In this document: one piece after another, positions 26,125 to 34,323 of the stretch
Numbering within the stretch: position 1 is the stretch's first letter
Layout: every line of letters begins with the position of its first letter
Origin: Flavipsychrobacter stenotrophus
Lineage (GTDB): Bacteria; Bacteroidota; Bacteroidia; Chitinophagales; Chitinophagaceae
Assembly: GCF_002954265.1 (NCBI RefSeq)
Contig: NZ_PPSL01000001.1
Span: 186,001-250,000 of the forward strand
Direction: 5' to 3'
Length of the DNA: 64,000 nt
The notes under the pieces: generated by a model
Told to the model about the DNA's origin: nothing
The model's input: only the letters and a program-made list of their open reading frames with translations
Databases searched by the model: none
Program-made: the position numbers and the translations under genes

Positions 26125-27168
26125 ATGTCCGAAAAGATAAAAAGGGGTATAATACTAATGAATCTGGGCTCACCCGATTCCACAAGTACTAAAGATGTAA
26201 AGCGGTATCTCGATGAGTTCCTGATGGACGGTCGTGTTATAGATTCCCCATACCTGATACGTACTATTCTGGTAAAGGGTATCATCACTCCTTTCAGGTC
26301 TTCAAAATCTGCCGAAGCTTATAGTACTATCTGGACAAAGGAAGGCTCTCCGCTAGTGCAGATCACTTACCAGGTGCAGCGCGAATTGCAGAAGATCATC
26401 AAAGAACCGGTAGAGGTAGCTATGCGTTATGGCAATCCTACAATGAAGTTTGCCTACGATAGTCTTGCTCAAAAGTATCCAGACCTGGAAGAAGTGGTAT
26501 TGCTACCACTTTATCCGCATTATGCAATGAGTAGCTATGAAACTGCCGTTGTGCATGCTGAAGATGTACATAAAGAGGGCAAATATCCGTTTAAGATCGC
26601 AGCTATAGCACCTTTCTATAATAATCCCGATTACATTAGTGCCCTCGTAGAAAGCATCAAGCCTCATATCAAGAATGATGGTAAACACCTGCTGTTCAGC
26701 TATCACAGCATCCCTGAGCGGCACATAAAGAAGAGCGACATTACCGGCAATCACTGTCTTAAGGTAGAAGATTGTTGCAACAAACCATCAGCTGCACATG
26801 CCGTGTGTTATCGCCATCAATGCTATACTACTACAAGGCTGGTAGCAGAGCAACTGGGCTTACCTGCGGGTAGTTACAGTGTTTCTTTCCAATCTAAGTT
26901 GGGAAGGTCGGCATGGCTGACACCGGCCACCACAGCGCGCATGGAGCAGATGCCTAAAGAAGGCATCAAAGACCTGATGGTTGTTTGTCCTTCTTTTGTG
27001 AGCGACTGTCTGGAGACGTTGGAGGAAGTAGCTATACGGGAGAAGGAAAATTTCATGGAAGCGGGTGGGGAAACTTATGACTTTATTCCTTGCATGAACA
27101 CCCAGCAATCGTGGATCGAAACGATCAAAAAGTGGTTTCTTAATGTTGATGAGCCTGTGACCGCTTAA
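26125..27168 (+). CDS. hemH: Ferrochelatase
   Basis: 347 residues. It inserts Fe2+ into protoporphyrin IX, the last step of heme synthesis. Marks are ILMNLGSPDS, the catalytic His in LLFSYHSIPERHI (near 194), and the Glu in CPSFVSDCLETLEEVAIRE. A Cys-rich insertion lies near residues 211-234 (HCLKVEDCCNKP and CYRHQC), which could bind a [2Fe-2S] cluster as in some bacterial enzymes. It starts a two-gene unit with the hemJ-like gene and is apart from the main heme operon. Confidence 0.95.
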   Translation: MSEKIKRGIILMNLGSPDSTSTKDVKRYLDEFLMDGRVIDSPYLIRTILVKGIITPFRSSKSAEAYSTIWTKEGSPLVQITYQVQRELQKIIKEPVEVAMRYGNPTMKFAYDSLAQKYPDLEEVVLLPLYPHYAMSSYETAVVHAEDVHKEGKYPFKIAAIAPFYNNPDYISALVESIKPHIKNDGKHLLFSYHSIPERHIKKSDITGNHCLKVEDCCNKPSAAHAVCYRHQCYTTTRLVAEQLGLPAGSYSVSFQSKLGRSAWLTPATTARMEQMPKEGIKDLMVVCPSFVSDCLETLEEVAIREKENFMEAGGETYDFIPCMNTQQSWIETIKKWFLNVDEPVTA

Positions 27169-27179
27169 ATACCACACAC

Positions 27180-27731
27180 ATGCTATACTTCTATATAAAG
27201 GCACTGCACATTATCTTTATTGTTACCTGGTTCAGCGGTATGTTCTATATCGTGAGGTTATTTATTTACCAGACCGAAGCGAATGAAAAGCCGGAGCCGG
27301 AAAAAACAATTCTTACCAACCAGTTTGCAATCATGATCCGCAGATTGTGGTTTGGTATTACATGGCCATCGGCAGTGTTTACGCTTATTTTCGGCCCGTG
27401 GATGTGGTACTTGTTCAGCGGTTTTCATCACCCCGATGGTTGGTTGGCTATAAAGCTCTGTTTTGTTGTTGGTTTATATGCTTATCATCTATCCCTCCAT
27501 AGCATATATAAAAAACTAGCAGCAGGTGTATATAAGTATTCTTCCACGCAGCTACGTATCTGGAATGAGGTGGCCACTATATTCTTGATAGCCATTGTAA
27601 TGCTGGCTGTGGTGAAAAATGGTATGAGCCTGGTTTGGGGATTAGGAGGGCTCATGCTCTTTGTGATCGTACTAATGAGTGCTATCAAGATCTATAAACT
27701 GATAAGGAGTAAGGACGAAAAATCCAGCTAG
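27180..27731 (+). CDS. hemJ: HemJ-like protoporphyrinogen oxidase
   Basis: 183 residues with four predicted membrane helices. The first helix has the conserved His (FYIKALHIIFIVTWFSGMFY, near 10), and the third has the conserved Lys (WLAIKLCFVVGLYAYHLSLH). HemJ proteins oxidise protoporphyrinogen IX to protoporphyrin IX in bacteria without HemG or HemY. Position 11 bp after hemH supports this over a general CopD-like assignment. The pair would finish the heme pathway. Confidence 0.85.
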   Translation: MLYFYIKALHIIFIVTWFSGMFYIVRLFIYQTEANEKPEPEKTILTNQFAIMIRRLWFGITWPSAVFTLIFGPWMWYLFSGFHHPDGWLAIKLCFVVGLYAYHLSLHSIYKKLAAGVYKYSSTQLRIWNEVATIFLIAIVMLAVVKNGMSLVWGLGGLMLFVIVLMSAIKIYKLIRSKDEKSS

Positions 27732-27967
27732 GGCTTCACTAATTGGGGAATTTTTTCTACAACCACGAGTATCTCATAATTATACAGGTAGTTAATAAAG
27801 TTCTTTATAGTTAAATAAAATAAATATCGTTTAAAATTATATTTATTTGTGTGGTATTGAAATTCAATCATTTTTGAATTTAAATTTATTCAATTAATCC
27901 TATTTGCTGTCTTGCTGCGTACTTTGTCATTCTTTTTGTAGAGGGTAGGTCAACTAACCTCTCTAAA

Positions 27968-28219
27968 ATGTATCATTTCAGGATCACCAAAGAAGAAAAA
28001 GGTGGCTATCGCTTTGAATTAGATGGAATAAAAATTCTCGTTGACGATTATAAAGTAGTTAACGAGGAGCATATCTTCACCAACCCTGCTAAGGCGGTTG
28101 CCTTCTTCGATGTAGAAAATAATTTGTACGGCATTTCTAATGAGCCTTCTTACTACCGGACTGCAGAAGAGTTTTTTGACGCTATGTCAAGCCAATTCTA
28201 CGTTTTCACACACGCTTAA
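27968..28219 (+). CDS. Hypothetical 83-aa protein
   Basis: No family recognised. The sequence is soluble, acidic and aromatic-rich (RITKEEKGGYRFELDGIKILVDDYKVV...YRTAEEFFDAMSSQFYVF), with no signal peptide or membrane segment. It has its own ATG with AT-rich upstream DNA, and a strong terminator lies 24 bp after its stop. It looks like a real short gene, conserved function unknown. The preceding 237 bp contain nothing I can name. Confidence 0.6.
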   Translation: MYHFRITKEEKGGYRFELDGIKILVDDYKVVNEEHIFTNPAKAVAFFDVENNLYGISNEPSYYRTAEEFFDAMSSQFYVFTHA

Positions 28220-28242
28220 AAAATTGGACATCTATATTTTGT

Positions 28243-28276
28243 AAAATGGGGATAAGTTTATACTTATCCTCATTTT
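28243..28276. terminator. Bidirectional terminator between convergent genes
   Basis: AAAATGGGGATAAGT (28243-28257) pairs with ACTTATCCTCATTTT (28262-28276), one G-T wobble, 4-nt loop. It separates the 83-aa gene from the convergent gene at 28288. Confidence 0.8.
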
Positions 28277-28287
28277 AGTATTTACTG

Positions 28288-28998
28288 CTACTGCGCACTT
28301 CTGCCTCTAGACCGCCCTCTGTAAATGACTGCGGTCTTTTTTATGTAGGTAAAGAAGGAGTAGTCATTCATCTTTCTCAGCTCTTCGTATGATGGGCGGT
28401 ATCTTACCATATAATATTTCAAGCTGTCGCCGGTTAACCCGGTAAACTTGGTTATCAGCGCAGGGTTAAATGTCTTATCTACATATTTTTCCTTTTCTGC
28501 CTCGGCAAATGTTTCCTGGAATCTCCATATTTCCCGGTTCTTTGAGCTCATTGCGGAGAATGGATGTGCTATACTACCCACGGCTGATAGTTTCTGGAAA
28601 TCAAGTTCATGTTTGTACAGTTCATGGAATCTCAGACTGTCATCATGATAGTTGTACCTATTTTCGTTTGAAGCTAATACATCATCCATCTTGGTAATGC
28701 CATGCTCCATCAATATCTTAAAGTAGGGTGGTATTATACCATTAGGTATTCTTACCCGCACCGTTTGGTAGCCCTGTTTTTTAAATTCCAGTAGCTGATC
28801 TTTAGATGCCGCAATAATAAAACCTCCGTCATCGTTGGTATTGACCTGTAGTGATGTGTAAACATTCTGTATGGTTACACCGCTTACGGGTTGTTTACTG
28901 TTTCTGTCTGCCACCTCTCCTTTTATGGTCTGGGCGCATGCCTGCAGGCACGCAATTGCCAGCAGTGTAATTAAAGTGATGGAAGACTTTATATGCAT
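28288..28998 (-). CDS. Secreted protein with carboxypeptidase-regulatory-like domain
   Basis: 236 residues. A signal peptide (MHIKSSITLITLLAIACLQACAQ) leads into a beta-sandwich near 24-105 (IKGEVADRNSKQPVSGVTIQNVYT), the CarboxypepD_reg-like domain common at the start of Bacteroidota outer-membrane proteins. The C-terminal half (YHDDSLRFHELYKHELDFQKL) has no known domain and no barrel follows. The Cys at the end of the signal (QACAQ) might be lipidated. Its role is unknown. It is divergent from pyrD. Confidence 0.7.
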   Translation of the reverse strand: MHIKSSITLITLLAIACLQACAQTIKGEVADRNSKQPVSGVTIQNVYTSLQVNTNDDGGFIIAASKDQLLEFKKQGYQTVRVRIPNGIIPPYFKILMEHGITKMDDVLASNENRYNYHDDSLRFHELYKHELDFQKLSAVGSIAHPFSAMSSKNREIWRFQETFAEAEKEKYVDKTFNPALITKFTGLTGDSLKYYMVRYRPSYEELRKMNDYSFFTYIKKTAVIYRGRSRGRSAQ

Positions 28999-29042
28999 CG
29001 AGTGCTAAATTACATTTTAACTGATTTTAATGGCAGTTATTT

Positions 29043-29076
29043 TTGTTAAAATACAGGAATGTCTGATGTACCTTTG
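29043..29076 (+). promoter_or_regulatory. pyrD promoter placed directly before the ATG
   Basis: TACCTTTG (29069-29076) matches TAnnTTTG, with TTG at 29043-29045 upstream (23-bp spacer, slightly long). The pyrD ATG is only 9 bp after the -7 box, so the mRNA would start a few bases before the start codon or exactly on it. Confidence 0.5.
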
Positions 29077-29084
29077 CAGCGGTT

Positions 29085-30143
29085 ATGTATAAATTAATTC
29101 GAAGCATACTTTTTAAGGTCGATCCCGAAACTGTTCACACATGGGTAATGGGTAGGCTGAAGATGGCATACAATATGCCAATGATGCGCAGATGGATGAT
29201 AAAGCGTTACGCAGTTGACGAACCATCGTTGTCTCAAACGCTATGGGGCATTACATTTCCCAATCCTGTAGGCCTTGCGGCAGGTTTTGATAAAAATGCC
29301 GAATACATCGATCCTCTGGCATGCCTGGGTTTTGGTTTTATAGAAGTAGGTACTGTTACGCCTCGCGGACAAGGTGGTAATGCTAAACCCAGAATGTTTC
29401 GTTTACCGGCCGATGGGGCGCTCATCAATAGAATGGGCTTCAATAACAAAGGCGCTAATAGTGCCGGACCGCGCATAAAAAGAAGGAAAGAAAATGTGGT
29501 CATTGGCGGTAACATTGGTAAGAATAAAGAGACGCCCAATGAGCGGGCAGATGATGATTACGAACAGTGTTTTGAGTTTCTATACAAGGCGGTTGATTAT
29601 TTTGTAGTGAATGTAAGTAGCCCCAATACACCGGGTTTGAGAGCTCTGCAGGAAAAGCAGCCACTTACCAACCTGCTGATGAAGCTGCAGAAAATGAACT
29701 ATGAGTTGGGAGAAGGGAAGCCTATTCTTTTAAAAATAGCTCCGGATCTTACTAATGAACAGCTAGATGATATTATTGACATTGTTCGGACAACTAAATT
29801 ACATGGCATAGTAGCCACTAATACCACCATTAACCGTGAAGGTCTACACACGGCAACAAGTGTGGTAGAAGGTTTTGGTGCGGGTGGTTTGAGTGGATTG
29901 CCTTTAAAACAAAGATCTACAGAAGTGGTAAGGTATATCAGTGAGCGCAGTAATGGGCAGATACCAATAATAGCAGTGGGTGGCATATTTACTGCCGAGG
30001 ATGCTATTGAAAAACTGGAAGCAGGCGCATCGTTGGTACAGGTGTATACAGGGTTCATATACCAGGGACCATCTATAGCCAAAGACATTTGTGAAGGGCT
30101 GATAAAAAATGGCCATTTCAGCAAAAAAGCAAGGAACAATTAA
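29085..30143 (+). CDS. pyrD: Quinone-dependent dihydroorotate dehydrogenase (class 2)
   Basis: 352 residues. It oxidises dihydroorotate to orotate in pyrimidine synthesis and passes electrons to the quinone pool at the membrane. The N-terminal helix of class 2 enzymes is present ([17 protein letters not shown]). FMN contacts are in [14 protein letters not shown], and the catalytic base is Ser in [12 protein letters not shown] (class 1 has Cys). The C-terminal phosphate loop is [26 protein letters not shown]. It is a single-gene unit. Confidence 0.96.
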   Translation: MYKLIRSILFKVDPETVHTWVMGRLKMAYNMPMMRRWMIKRYAVDEPSLSQTLWGITFPNPVGLAAGFDKNAEYIDPLACLGFGFIEVGTVTPRGQGGNAKPRMFRLPADGALINRMGFNNKGANSAGPRIKRRKENVVIGGNIGKNKETPNERADDDYEQCFEFLYKAVDYFVVNVSSPNTPGLRALQEKQPLTNLLMKLQKMNYELGEGKPILLKIAPDLTNEQLDDIIDIVRTTKLHGIVATNTTINREGLHTATSVVEGFGAGGLSGLPLKQRSTEVVRYISERSNGQIPIIAVGGIFTAEDAIEKLEAGASLVQVYTGFIYQGPSIAKDICEGLIKNGHFSKKARNN

Positions 30144-30217
30144 AATTGGAACGGGATTTGTATTAAGTGCATTGTACTGTTTATATTTACAAAGCAAAAT
30201 CTTTCAAAAAACACAAA

Positions 30218-30745
30218 ATGAGAAAAACACTGGCGCTTGTCGCACTGATAATGGGGCTGTTCTTTACTGCTAATGCGCAGTCTAATGAGAATACAACAAT
30301 TACTATAGGTCAGAAGGCACCTGATCTTGCATTTCCAAACCCGGATGGCAAGACACTGAAACTGTCTGAGATCAACAAGGGTACTTATGTATTGCTAGAT
30401 TTCTGGGCATCATGGTGCGGCCCTTGCCGTGCAGCAAATCCGGGACTGGTAAAGATGTACAATGAGTATTCTGCAAAGAAATTCAAAGGTGCAAAGAACG
30501 GATTTACTGTAGTAAGTGTTTCTTTGGACAAGAGCAAGGACAACTGGGTTGCCGCTATTAAGAAAGACGGATTGATCTGGCCTAACCACATGAGCGATCT
30601 GCAACAGTGGAACTCAGCAGCTACACCGCTTTACGGTCTGGGCTTTATACCACAGTGTTTCCTTCTTGGCCCTGATGGCAAGATCATTGGCAAGTATATG
30701 CGTGCTGAAGAGGCAAGAGCAGACATTCAAAAGTTTGTACAATAG
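30218..30745 (+). CDS. TlpA-like secreted thioredoxin
   Basis: 175 residues from ATG 30218, chosen because a signal peptide follows at once (MRKTLALVALIMGLFFTANAQ). The AhpC/TSA-thioredoxin fold carries FWASWCGPCRAANPGLVKM, with the WCGPC redox site. The domain continues through VVSVSLDKSKDNW to IPQCFLLGPDGKIIGKYMR. A third Cys (PQCF) sits in the cis-Pro region. It is a periplasmic thiol reductant. It is followed by a clear terminator, so it forms its own unit after pyrD. Confidence 0.9.
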   Translation: MRKTLALVALIMGLFFTANAQSNENTTITIGQKAPDLAFPNPDGKTLKLSEINKGTYVLLDFWASWCGPCRAANPGLVKMYNEYSAKKFKGAKNGFTVVSVSLDKSKDNWVAAIKKDGLIWPNHMSDLQQWNSAATPLYGLGFIPQCFLLGPDGKIIGKYMRAEEARADIQKFVQ

Positions 30746-30771
30746 TTTCCTGAACATATTCAGAATTAAAG

Positions 30772-30796
30772 ATCCCGGCCAGTCCGGGATTTTTTA
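30772..30796 (+). terminator. Rho-independent terminator after the TlpA-like gene
   Basis: ATCCCGG (30772-30778) pairs with CCGGGAT (30784-30790) over a 5-nt loop and runs into TTTTTT. Confidence 0.8.
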
Positions 30797-30866
30797 TGTG
30801 CGTAGGTAAGCATGTTTATCATTAACTCGGGAGAAGGTTTTATATTTGAAGGGTCAGGACAATACT

Positions 30867-31460
30867 ATGCTGGATAAGATAAAGTCGTTTGTAAAGAGGA
30901 AGACATCGCAGAAATACAGGTTTAACCTGCAATACACCAATCATAAGTGGGATGGTCTGGCTACACTTGCTGAATTGGGCCGTTACAGCCTTATTGTTGG
31001 CTTTTCGCGATATTTCTGTACAAATGGTCATATCCTGGATCTGGGTTGTGGAGAGGGTATTCTACAAGATAAATTCAGTACGACAGATTACAGTCATTAT
31101 ACTGGCATCGACTTTAGCGACGTGGCAATAGAGAATGTAAAAAAACAAGCGAGACCAAACTCTACTTACCTGGTCGGTGACCTTAACAAGCTGACCATTG
31201 AAGGTACTTTTGACGTGATCATTTATAATGAAAGCCTAAACTATTTATCTAATCCCAAAGAGGCAGTTACTAAATTGTTTCCAAATCTTAAACCGGGTGG
31301 TGTATTTATAGTAAGCCTTGTAGACAAATATGGCAAAGAGCAGACTGGTCTATGGGAAATGCTTAACTCTATCCTCGACATTCAGGAAAGTAATAAGGTC
31401 ATTAACCTGGAAGGCAATTCATGGACGGTACAGGTGTATAAGATGAAGTCGGGTAGCTAA
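30867..31460 (+). CDS. Class I SAM-dependent methyltransferase
   Basis: 197 residues from ATG 30867; a TTG 21 nt earlier is less likely. Motif I ILDLGCGEGILQDKF (near 57-71) binds SAM; motif II GIDFSDVAIENVKKQA follows, then FDVIIYNESLNYLSNP and the post-motif GGVFIVSLVD. The layout matches small-molecule methyltransferases of the Methyltransf_25 type. The substrate cannot be read and no pathway neighbours help. Confidence 0.85.
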   Translation: MLDKIKSFVKRKTSQKYRFNLQYTNHKWDGLATLAELGRYSLIVGFSRYFCTNGHILDLGCGEGILQDKFSTTDYSHYTGIDFSDVAIENVKKQARPNSTYLVGDLNKLTIEGTFDVIIYNESLNYLSNPKEAVTKLFPNLKPGGVFIVSLVDKYGKEQTGLWEMLNSILDIQESNKVINLEGNSWTVQVYKMKSGS

Positions 31461-31523
31461 TATTTTCAATTTCACTTGTATATGAATTGCTAATGTATTT
31501 ACTTAGCCGAACAAACTTTTACT

Positions 31524-32024
31524 ATGGATCAGCAGTCGCCGTACATTTCTATTATTTTGATGCTCCTAATGTTCGCAATTATCACTCCTATGGTAATTGG
31601 CATGTGGAAGATCTTTAAAAAGGCGGGCTACTCGGGCTGGCTGTGTCTTGTGCCGTTTTATAATCTGATAGTCTTTTTAAAGATAGTAGGGAAGCCACGT
31701 TGGTGGGCGCTGTGTATCCTGAGTAACCTGTTGGCAAGTGCTTATGGGATAGCAGTAAGTAAAACAGATGCCATTTATTACGGGTCTTCATTCCTGCTTA
31801 CTATTTTAGTTTGGGTATTCGGTATCTGGGCGTGCAATATGCTTTCTAAGAGTTTTGGGAAGGAAGAAGCATTTACTGCAGGTATCGTGATTCTTCCGTT
31901 GATCTTTATTCCTATACTTGGCTTTGGTAGCGCAAAGTATCTCGGGCCATACGGGAACCAAGAGCTATTCCGCGAATACAATGCCGCTGACAAGTTTGAC
32001 TTTGAAAATGATGTATTGGCATAG
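31524..32024 (+). CDS. DUF5684 membrane protein, copy 1
   Basis: 166 residues with four predicted membrane helices. The signature IGMWKIFKKAGYSGWLCLVPFYNLIVFLKIVGKPRWW (near 26-62) is the family core, and NMLSKSFGKEEAFTAGIVILPLIFIPILGF ends the membrane part. A soluble tail (GPYGNQELFREYNAADKFDFENDVLA) follows. The family is common in Bacteroidota, sometimes annotated as signal-peptidase-like by proximity; the function is unknown. The next gene is a paralogue. Confidence 0.8.
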   Translation: MDQQSPYISIILMLLMFAIITPMVIGMWKIFKKAGYSGWLCLVPFYNLIVFLKIVGKPRWWALCILSNLLASAYGIAVSKTDAIYYGSSFLLTILVWVFGIWACNMLSKSFGKEEAFTAGIVILPLIFIPILGFGSAKYLGPYGNQELFREYNAADKFDFENDVLA

Positions 32025-32162
32025 CTCCTCGGTAACCCGCCCTATTTAATTTCATAGCAATAACATCTTTGGCTCTCAGGCTGTACGGTCTTATAAATAA
32101 AGGAGAAGAGTTGCTATGTAGTATCAATTATATTTATTTACTTCACATTAAAATCTACAACC

Positions 32163-32600
32163 ATGACTGAATTAGGAATAGGCATTGCCGCTATGTTAGT
32201 ATTATTTGCAATTTTCTTCCCAATCTTTATCATTCACGTAATTGGTATGTGGAAGGTCTTTAAAAAGGCCGGTTATGAAGGCTGGGAGTGTATTGTGCCC
32301 ATCTACAACGGACTTATATTTCTGAAGATCATAGGCAAGCCATGGTGGTGGATATTTCTATTTTGTATTCCATATGTCAATGTCGTATTCCTGATCTGGG
32401 GCTACAACATGCTGTCGAAGAGTTTTGGTAAAGACGAAGGTTTTACTGTCGGGTTGTTTTTGCTAAGTTTTATATTTGTCCCTATTCTTGGATTTTGCAA
32501 AGCGCAGTATCAAGGGCCATACGGAGACCCAATTTTATTCAGAGCTTATAAGGATAGGAACAACCCTCAATTTGATTTTGAAAGAAATGAGTTGGTTTAG
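32163..32600 (+). CDS. DUF5684 membrane protein, copy 2
   Basis: 145 residues, paralogue of the preceding gene. It repeats IGMWKVFKKAGYEGWECIVPIYNGLIFLKIIGKPWWW and NMLSKSFGKDEGF, and ends with GPYGDPILFRAYKDRNNPQFDFERNELV. It is shorter because the third-helix loop of copy 1 is absent. The two arose by tandem duplication and stand 138 bp apart with a terminator only after the second, so they may share a transcript. Confidence 0.8.
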   Translation: MTELGIGIAAMLVLFAIFFPIFIIHVIGMWKVFKKAGYEGWECIVPIYNGLIFLKIIGKPWWWIFLFCIPYVNVVFLIWGYNMLSKSFGKDEGFTVGLFLLSFIFVPILGFCKAQYQGPYGDPILFRAYKDRNNPQFDFERNELV

Positions 32601-32620
32601 AAAGGATCATTTGAATGTGT

Positions 32621-32647
32621 AAAGCGTAGGATCGTATCCTGCGCTTT
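32621..32647 (+). terminator. Terminator after the DUF5684 pair
   Basis: AAAGCGTAGGAT (32621-32632) pairs with ATCCTGCGCTTT (32636-32647), one wobble, 3-nt loop, followed by TTTT. Confidence 0.85.
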
Positions 32648-32661
32648 TTTTATAGTTTTAT

Positions 32662-32976
32662 TTATTCTTTGATATGGTAGCATGCCGATGTTACTTTACC
32701 CGCACTGTCAAATTTCACAAAGGGTAGGGTGGACCACATTTTATTGCTTATGAAATATTCAAATAGAAATGTCGAATCATCGTGGTAACTTCTGCTATCT
32801 GGTGAGCCAAGTATGGATATAACTTGATTAGAATCCATTCCTGCCGTTAACTGTTGCATTAGCTTGGCTTCTTGCTTACTGTAGCCATCCAAGCGGCCGC
32901 CCGCCATAAAAAAGATAATCATTAACAGCAGTGTCGAGGTGGGTATGATAATCCATATTCTACGTATTTGTTTCAT
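32662..32976 (-). CDS. Small SmpA/BamE-like lipoprotein-domain protein
   Basis: 104 residues. One hydrophobic helix at the N-terminus (RIWIIIPTSTLLLMIIFFMAGG) anchors or exports it. The rest resembles the SmpA/OmlA fold: LMQQLTAGMDSNQVISILGSPDS is the characteristic helix-turn-GxPd, and FLFEYFISNKMWS.. with a final VTSACYH beta strand completes it. BamE proteins aid outer-membrane assembly, but many Bacteroidota relatives of this size have no known function. Confidence 0.65.
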   Translation of the reverse strand: MKQIRRIWIIIPTSTLLLMIIFFMAGGRLDGYSKQEAKLMQQLTAGMDSNQVISILGSPDSRSYHDDSTFLFEYFISNKMWSTLPFVKFDSAGKVTSACYHIKE

Positions 32977-32999
32977 AGGCGAGAGATCTTGACAAGTAT

Positions 33000-33551
33000 T
33001 TATGCAAGAAACCTGGCTTTCTCAGCCTGAAATTCTTCCTCTGTAAGGACACCTTTTGTCTTTAATTCAAACAGCTTTTCCAGAAGTGAATAGTCTCTTG
33101 CCGCTACTGGAGCTTGCTTGCCGGGTTCTCCCAACGGTTGCTCAGGCATAACTTTAAGTTGTGCCTGTATAAAACCGGCCATTTTTATCAGTTGCTTCTT
33201 TAGTGTGTCTTCAACCACTGACTCGTTATTGGCGGTATAAATATGCAGGGATGCGAACAACAGCCCGGATTTTGTGGAGACCGATGATATGGTATGCAAG
33301 GGTGTGGTTTCGGTGGTCATTTCACCAAGTATGTTCCTGCGAAAGAATATTATTCGTGAGTCGGTAAGTACCACTACTCCGGAATGGTCCATCACTTCAT
33401 TATGTATCTTTTTCAAGTCGCCGGAAATGATGTAGATCATTTTTTCGTCTTGCAAAAGGAGCTTATGCAGGTGACTGACCTCTGATGTTACCCAGATCAG
33501 TTCTGCGCCTAAGCGCTTTATCTCAGCTTCTACTTTTTCGGCGGTCCACAT
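33000..33551 (-). CDS. Bacterial PH-like and SHOCT domain protein
   Basis: 183 residues without a signal. The central part (about 35-120) reads like a bacterial PH domain (IYIISGDLKK...VVVLTDSRIIFFRRNILGEMTTETTPLHTISSVSTKSGLLFASLHIYTA). A Pro-rich linker leads to a C-terminal SHOCT motif (YSLLEKLFELKTKGVLTEEEFQAEKARFL). The combination is thought to be a membrane-proximal adaptor; the partner is unknown. It sits 23 bp after the neighbouring minus-strand gene. Confidence 0.8.
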   Translation of the reverse strand: MWTAEKVEAEIKRLGAELIWVTSEVSHLHKLLLQDEKMIYIISGDLKKIHNEVMDHSGVVVLTDSRIIFFRRNILGEMTTETTPLHTISSVSTKSGLLFASLHIYTANNESVVEDTLKKQLIKMAGFIQAQLKVMPEQPLGEPGKQAPVAARDYSLLEKLFELKTKGVLTEEEFQAEKARFLA

Positions 33552-33617
33552 AGTGAAAGATGATGTGTTAGATTTTAGATATTAATTGTAGGTGAGTATA
33601 GTTTCGGAGCGGGAAGG

Positions 33618-34250
33618 TTAGATAAATTTATTGTCCTTAGCTGCTTTTATGGCATCAGCTTTTGAGTGTACGTCCAGTTTGTAGTAGATATTCTTGATGT
33701 GCGATTTGACGGTTTCCAGGTCTATGAACAGCTCATCGGCTATGCGTTTGCGGCTTTTGCCGGTAGCTATCTGTTCCAGTATTTCGGTTTCGCGGCGGGT
33801 GAGTGGTGTAGATTCATTGCGCTTGAAAGAGGAGATGACCATACGGGCTATATTGGCACTCATTGGTCCACCACCTTCGGTTACTTCCTTTATTGCGGCA
33901 ACTATCTTTTCCGGTTGTGTATTCTTGGTGAGATAGCCACTTGCGCCATTGCCAAGCGAACGGAAGATGAGCATTTCCTGCTCATAGACAGTGAGGATAA
34001 GTATATGGGTTTCGGGCAGTAATTTCTTTAGTTTGGGTAACGCGTCTATACCTGAAATGCCCGGCAATTCTACATCGAGCAAAACCACATCAGGGTCGTC
34101 ACTGACGATCTTTTTTGCTGCTTCTTCAAACGAAGGGTAAGTGCCGACGATTTTGTACCCGGTGGTATTGCCTATAAGGAAGGCATACCCCTCGCGGATG
34201 GTTTCGTCATCTTCTATAATGGCTACGCGTATATCAAGGTCGTGATTCAT
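33618..34250 (-). CDS. NarL/LuxR-family response regulator
   Basis: 210 residues from ATG 34250 (a TTG lies 6 nt upstream). The receiver has VAIIEDDETIREG and the phospho-Asp in VVLLDVELPGISGID (near 58). The conserved Lys is in GASGYLTKNTQPEKIV. A LuxR-type HTH fills the C-terminus (TPLTRRETEILEQIATGKSRKRIADELFIDLETVKSHIKNIYYKLDVHSKADAI). No histidine kinase lies next to it. The nearest kinase in the window (58471) already has a LytTR partner. Confidence 0.93.
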   Translation of the reverse strand: MNHDLDIRVAIIEDDETIREGYAFLIGNTTGYKIVGTYPSFEEAAKKIVSDDPDVVLLDVELPGISGIDALPKLKKLLPETHILILTVYEQEMLIFRSLGNGASGYLTKNTQPEKIVAAIKEVTEGGGPMSANIARMVISSFKRNESTPLTRRETEILEQIATGKSRKRIADELFIDLETVKSHIKNIYYKLDVHSKADAIKAAKDNKFI

Positions 34251-34323
34251 ATTCAAAATGTATAGGCAAATTTAAAATAAAAACGACTGCGTAAAGTGAC
34301 CCTAAAAGGGGGCTTTTATAAAG

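Noticed and set aside
33618-34250. Two-component pair with a neighbouring kinase
   Set aside because: Adjacent genes are a PH/SHOCT protein and gpsA, neither of them a kinase. The regulator is treated as an orphan.
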